This document shows, in pieces, positions 6,808-8,957 of a stretch of 8,957 bases of DNA. Source of the DNA: an uncultured Clostridia bacterium (GTDB taxonomy: Bacteria; Bacillota; Clostridia; Oscillospirales; Acutalibacteraceae). The notes beneath the pieces were generated by a model, which was given only the letters and a program-made list of their open reading frames with translations, did no database searches and had not been told where the DNA came from. The translations under genes and the position numbers were made by a program. The stretch covers positions 1 to 8,957 of the forward strand of contig CALWKP010000127.1 in assembly GCA_944381295.1 (NCBI GenBank). The letters are read 5' to 3'. Numbering within the stretch: position 1 is the stretch's first letter; each line of letters begins with the position of its first letter.

Positions 6808-7800
6808 TTATTCATTTTTTTGAAGCCGTTTTTGCTGCCGGACATCTTTTCCGCAAAACAAGAGTCTGGTATAACTCCCGATGATCCGGGAAGTCAGACG
6901 TTCCGAATATCTTTTTTGCAATTCCATGTAGGAAAGATTTGTGCTGATGATTGTCGGCTTTTGGACCATCAAACGCGTATTTATCACATTATAAATCGCT
7001 GCATCTACAAACGAAGTGGAAAACTCTGTCCCTAAATCATCTAAAATCAGCAGATCGCATGACAAAAGCAATTGATTGGTGTCACCTTCTACCGGTTCTC
7101 TTCCAAACCGTTCCCGTTCCAGGCTTGTAGCCAGGTTCTGTGTAGAACCATAAATTACGCCAAAGCCTTTCTGGATCGCTTCGTTTGCAATCGCCAGGGA
7201 CAGATGTGTTTTCCCCAATCCAGTGCCGCCCTGCATAATCAAGCTAGGAGATGACAACGAAAAGCCTTTTGCATAGTCCTGGCAATATTTTAACACCCGC
7301 TGCATCTGTGTTTTGGGCGGTATCCCGCCATCGCGTTCTGCTTCTTCCGGATAATACCGCAAAGAAAAAGTATCAAATGTACACAAAGAAAGCGGCGTCA
7401 TTGCATTCAGCCTTCGATATGCTTCCTTTTTTAACAATGTTTTCAAACACGAACACATTTTACCGTCAATATATCCGGTATCTTCACATTTCTCACAACG
7501 ATAATGTGGCTCTAAATAATCTTCCGGCAATCCAGCTTCTCTCAACATTCCATGGTACTCTGCTTGTAATTCCAGATTTCTATCTCGCAGAACAGCCAGT
7601 TGTCCCGCTGCATCGGCTCCCGACAGCACAGCCTTTGCCGCTTTTACCGCCGTTGATGATAACTCCCGTTCGATTTCCTGCGCCCGTGGGTACAATAAAT
7701 AAAATTGAGCCTTTTTCTCTGCTAGTGCCTGTTCTTCCCGCAATCTTCTATCAGTCAACAGCGCCATCGCGGCATCATAGATCTCTCGGCTATATGCCAT
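6808..7800 (-). CDS. DnaI/DnaC-type replicative helicase loader, AAA+ ATPase
   Basis: Probably loads the replicative DNA helicase during initiation or restart, as DnaI does in Bacillus. The 330-residue protein has a helical, charged N-terminal region (about 1-95), then a likely zinc-binding cluster with C102, C105, C116 and C118 (CEKCEDTGY...CSC), as in DnaI. The AAA+ ATPase domain follows: Walker A GGTGLGKT (191-198), Walker B LLILDDLG (250-257), sensor-1 STNLS (286-290), and an arginine-finger region ERLTSRI (300-306). Length and layout are normal for chromosomal clostridial loaders. Phage or IS21 IstB-type ATPases share the fold, but they usually lack the zinc-cluster N-terminus and sit beside phage genes or a transposase; here the partner is a DnaD-domain gene. 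ATG 7800 lies 9 bases after the upstream gene's stop; AAGGAG (minus strand, 7818-7813) lies 12 bases before it and overlaps that gene's end. A terminator lies just downstream. Confidence 0.92.
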   Translation of the reverse strand: MAYSREIYDAAMALLTDRRLREEQALAEKKAQFYLLYPRAQEIERELSSTAVKAAKAVLSGADAAGQLAVLRDRNLELQAEYHGMLREAGLPEDYLEPHYRCEKCEDTGYIDGKMCSCLKTLLKKEAYRRLNAMTPLSLCTFDTFSLRYYPEEAERDGGIPPKTQMQRVLKYCQDYAKGFSLSSPSLIMQGGTGLGKTHLSLAIANEAIQKGFGVIYGSTQNLATSLERERFGREPVEGDTNQLLLSCDLLILDDLGTEFSTSFVDAAIYNVINTRLMVQKPTIISTNLSYMELQKRYSERLTSRIIGSYTRLLFCGKDVRQQKRLQKNE

Positions 7801-7809
7801 GAACCGAAA

Positions 7810-8817
7810 TCACTCCTTCGTCAAGCGCATAAGCTCTTCCTGGCTCCACCGCTCATACTCATCTAAATCGTATGTTGGCCGCCGTTTCTCTTCCTGCGCC
7901 GCATTCTTTTCTTCCATCTCTTTCGCTGCAGCTTCCGGGGTGTGTATCCCTTCTTTATGCCACCGTTCCAAAATCCGGTTCATATAGCTCAGGCTCATTT
8001 TTCCCGTCGCATTTACACAGCGTTCATAAGCTTCTCGAATCATTGTGGTACTATAGTTCCATTCCAAGATCCAACGATTTGCATATTGCTCTTCCCTTGC
8101 GCTCGGGGAACGTTTTTCAATTCCCAATACCTGTTGGATCGACTGCCATGCTGCCGCAATTTCATCCAACTTTCTTAACTTTTCCTCTACTTTTTGATGG
8201 GTATCAATATTTTCATTCGACCAATTTCTGCCCACTGCTTCAATATAGCTTGTACTATCTTTTCCGCGACCCTTGACATATTGCAGCAACATCAGAATCA
8301 CATCTGCCGGAAGTCCATAATCGTCATGCAACAACAGAAGCGTGGAAGATAATCCTGGCGAAATCGGACGTCCTAATATTTGCTGTGCCTCCTGCATCAG
8401 AAAAGCAATTTCTTCTGACTGGCTGATACGTTCCGCTATAAAAACTCCATCCGGCTTGGGAATACGCTTGGGTCCAACATGTTTTTCCGTCTCTACCGCT
8501 GCTGGAATCACTGGTTCTGGTATTTTTTCTTCCACAATGTTCTCACGGATATCCGCTGGTGTAATTGTTTCAGTTACAGTATTTTCCGCAATCATTCCTG
8601 TTTCTTTCCAATACGCCATTGCATCCTTAATGTCAGCACAATTCGCCCCTAAAGCACGCGAAATATCCTCTATCGAAAAAGGTTCTCCTGCATGACGAAG
8701 GACCCAAAGCAAAACTTTTAACTGCAAAGCTCCGGCAAGCTTAATATGTTGGTCCACCAAAGAGCTTGGTACAGCAAAAACGGAATTCCAAGCCCCCAGG
8801 TTTATGGAAAAACTCAT
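7810..8817 (-). CDS. DnaD-domain replication initiation protein with tandem C-terminal DnaD domains
   Basis: Likely acts with the helicase loader in replication initiation or restart by binding and remodelling DNA. The 335-residue protein has a winged-helix-like N-terminal region (about 25-80; LQLKVLLWVLRHAGEPFSIE, 31-50), matching the DDBH1 oligomerisation domain. A low-complexity Pro/Glu/Ile-rich linker (about 82-125) follows. Two helical DDBH2-type domains come next. The first (about 130-207) ends in YIEAVGRNW (Y191, V195, W199); the second (about 222-293) ends in YMNRILERW (Y278, I282, W286). Each fits the YxxxIxxxW signature, and the trailing residues NENIDT and KEGIHT also match. A charged tail (294-335) ends the protein. 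ATG 8817 is preceded by GAGG (minus strand) ten bases upstream. It lies first in the visible minus-strand pair, nine bases before the loader gene, an arrangement typical of Clostridia. Confidence 0.9.
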   Translation of the reverse strand: MSFSINLGAWNSVFAVPSSLVDQHIKLAGALQLKVLLWVLRHAGEPFSIEDISRALGANCADIKDAMAYWKETGMIAENTVTETITPADIRENIVEEKIPEPVIPAAVETEKHVGPKRIPKPDGVFIAERISQSEEIAFLMQEAQQILGRPISPGLSSTLLLLHDDYGLPADVILMLLQYVKGRGKDSTSYIEAVGRNWSNENIDTHQKVEEKLRKLDEIAAAWQSIQQVLGIEKRSPSAREEQYANRWILEWNYSTTMIREAYERCVNATGKMSLSYMNRILERWHKEGIHTPEAAAKEMEEKNAAQEEKRRPTYDLDEYERWSQEELMRLTKE

Positions 8818-8957
8818 AAGTAAAACACCTCAAAAATATGAAATCGACCAATACTGTTAAATAAAGAAAGTACAAACTATGTATACGCATCGCATTACAA
8901 TACTCTCTCAGCTTGCAGACACCTTCGATTTCCGGACCTGCGGTCGGCACGTCACGC
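8818..8957. other. Right-edge region without an assignable gene
   Basis: The first 85 bases or so are AT-rich and hold the ribosome binding site of the DnaD gene (CACCTC on the plus strand, 8826-8831). From about 8905 the sequence becomes GC-richer, as if a coding region begins or ends there. A plus-strand frame opens with ATG 8879 (MYTHRITILSQLADTF...) and stays open to the edge, but its upstream AAAGAAAG is a weak binding site. A minus-strand frame is also open through the same bases. No convincing -35/-10 pair was found for the DnaD operon. Confidence 0.4.

Noticed and set aside
6654..7035. Two overlapping plus-strand frames starting inside the inverted-repeat unit
   Set aside because: They run through the terminator hairpin and the antisense end of the loader gene; composition is Phe/Lys/Ser-rich from poly-T tracts and no homology is apparent.
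7251..7802. Plus-strand open frame of 183 codons opposite the helicase loader
   Set aside because: It is antisense to the Walker A and zinc-cluster coding region; low-complexity Pro/Leu/Ser content and no family match.
8833..8861. Candidate minus-strand promoter TTTAAC, 17 bases, TATTTT before the DnaD gene
   Set aside because: Only three of six -35 bases match, and the implied transcription start would fall on the ribosome binding site.
8741..8950. Minus-strand 69-codon frame overlapping the start of the DnaD gene
   Set aside because: It overlaps the DnaD start in another frame, its later part comes from AT-rich non-coding sequence, and no ribosome binding site can be judged at the edge.

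Overview
The window looks like a stretch of chromosome from a low-to-mid GC Gram-positive bacterium, most likely a member of the Clostridia. The main evidence is the minus-strand pair made of a DnaD-domain replication protein and a DnaI/DnaC-type helicase loader, a Firmicutes replication-initiation signature. Strong purine-rich ribosome binding sites (AGGAGG-like) and tight gene packing agree with this. No tRNA, rRNA, CRISPR array, transposase or phage structural gene was seen.

Left part (1 to 6563, plus strand): the 3' end of prfB (peptide chain release factor 2) is followed 14 bases later by a compact five-gene run. In order these are a Wzx-type polysaccharide flippase, a membrane-anchored leucine-rich-repeat (LRR) protein, a Wzy-type repeat-unit polymerase, and two GT-B glycosyltransferases. 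The last four genes are joined by 4-base stop/start overlaps (ATGA, ATGA, GTGA), so they are probably co-translated. Two of the starts proposed here (4396 and 5466) are later than the longest open frame because the overlaps and ribosome binding sites support them. The cluster would make, polymerise and export a surface polysaccharide. No priming transferase, chain-length regulator or tyrosine kinase is visible, so those functions must come from elsewhere. The LRR protein between flippase and polymerase is the least expected member; its topology puts the repeats outside the membrane, where the polymerase works.

Middle (6564 to 6807): this convergent intergenic region holds a strong bidirectional terminator hairpin inside a wider, nearly perfect 24-base inverted repeat (6638 to 6806). 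The arms match at 23 of 24 positions and the unit is flanked by TA on both sides. It could be a compound terminator or a miniature inverted-repeat (MITE-like) element. It is the most unexplained DNA-level structure in the window.

Right part (6808 to 8817, minus strand): the DnaD-domain gene comes first in transcription and the helicase loader second, separated by 9 bases. The DnaD protein appears to carry two tandem copies of the C-terminal DnaD domain. The remaining 140 bases to the right edge hold no gene that can be assigned with confidence.

Nothing here clearly amounts to a new defence or mobile system. The best leads are the LRR protein embedded in the Wzx/Wzy cluster, the nested inverted repeat, and the DnaD domain duplication.
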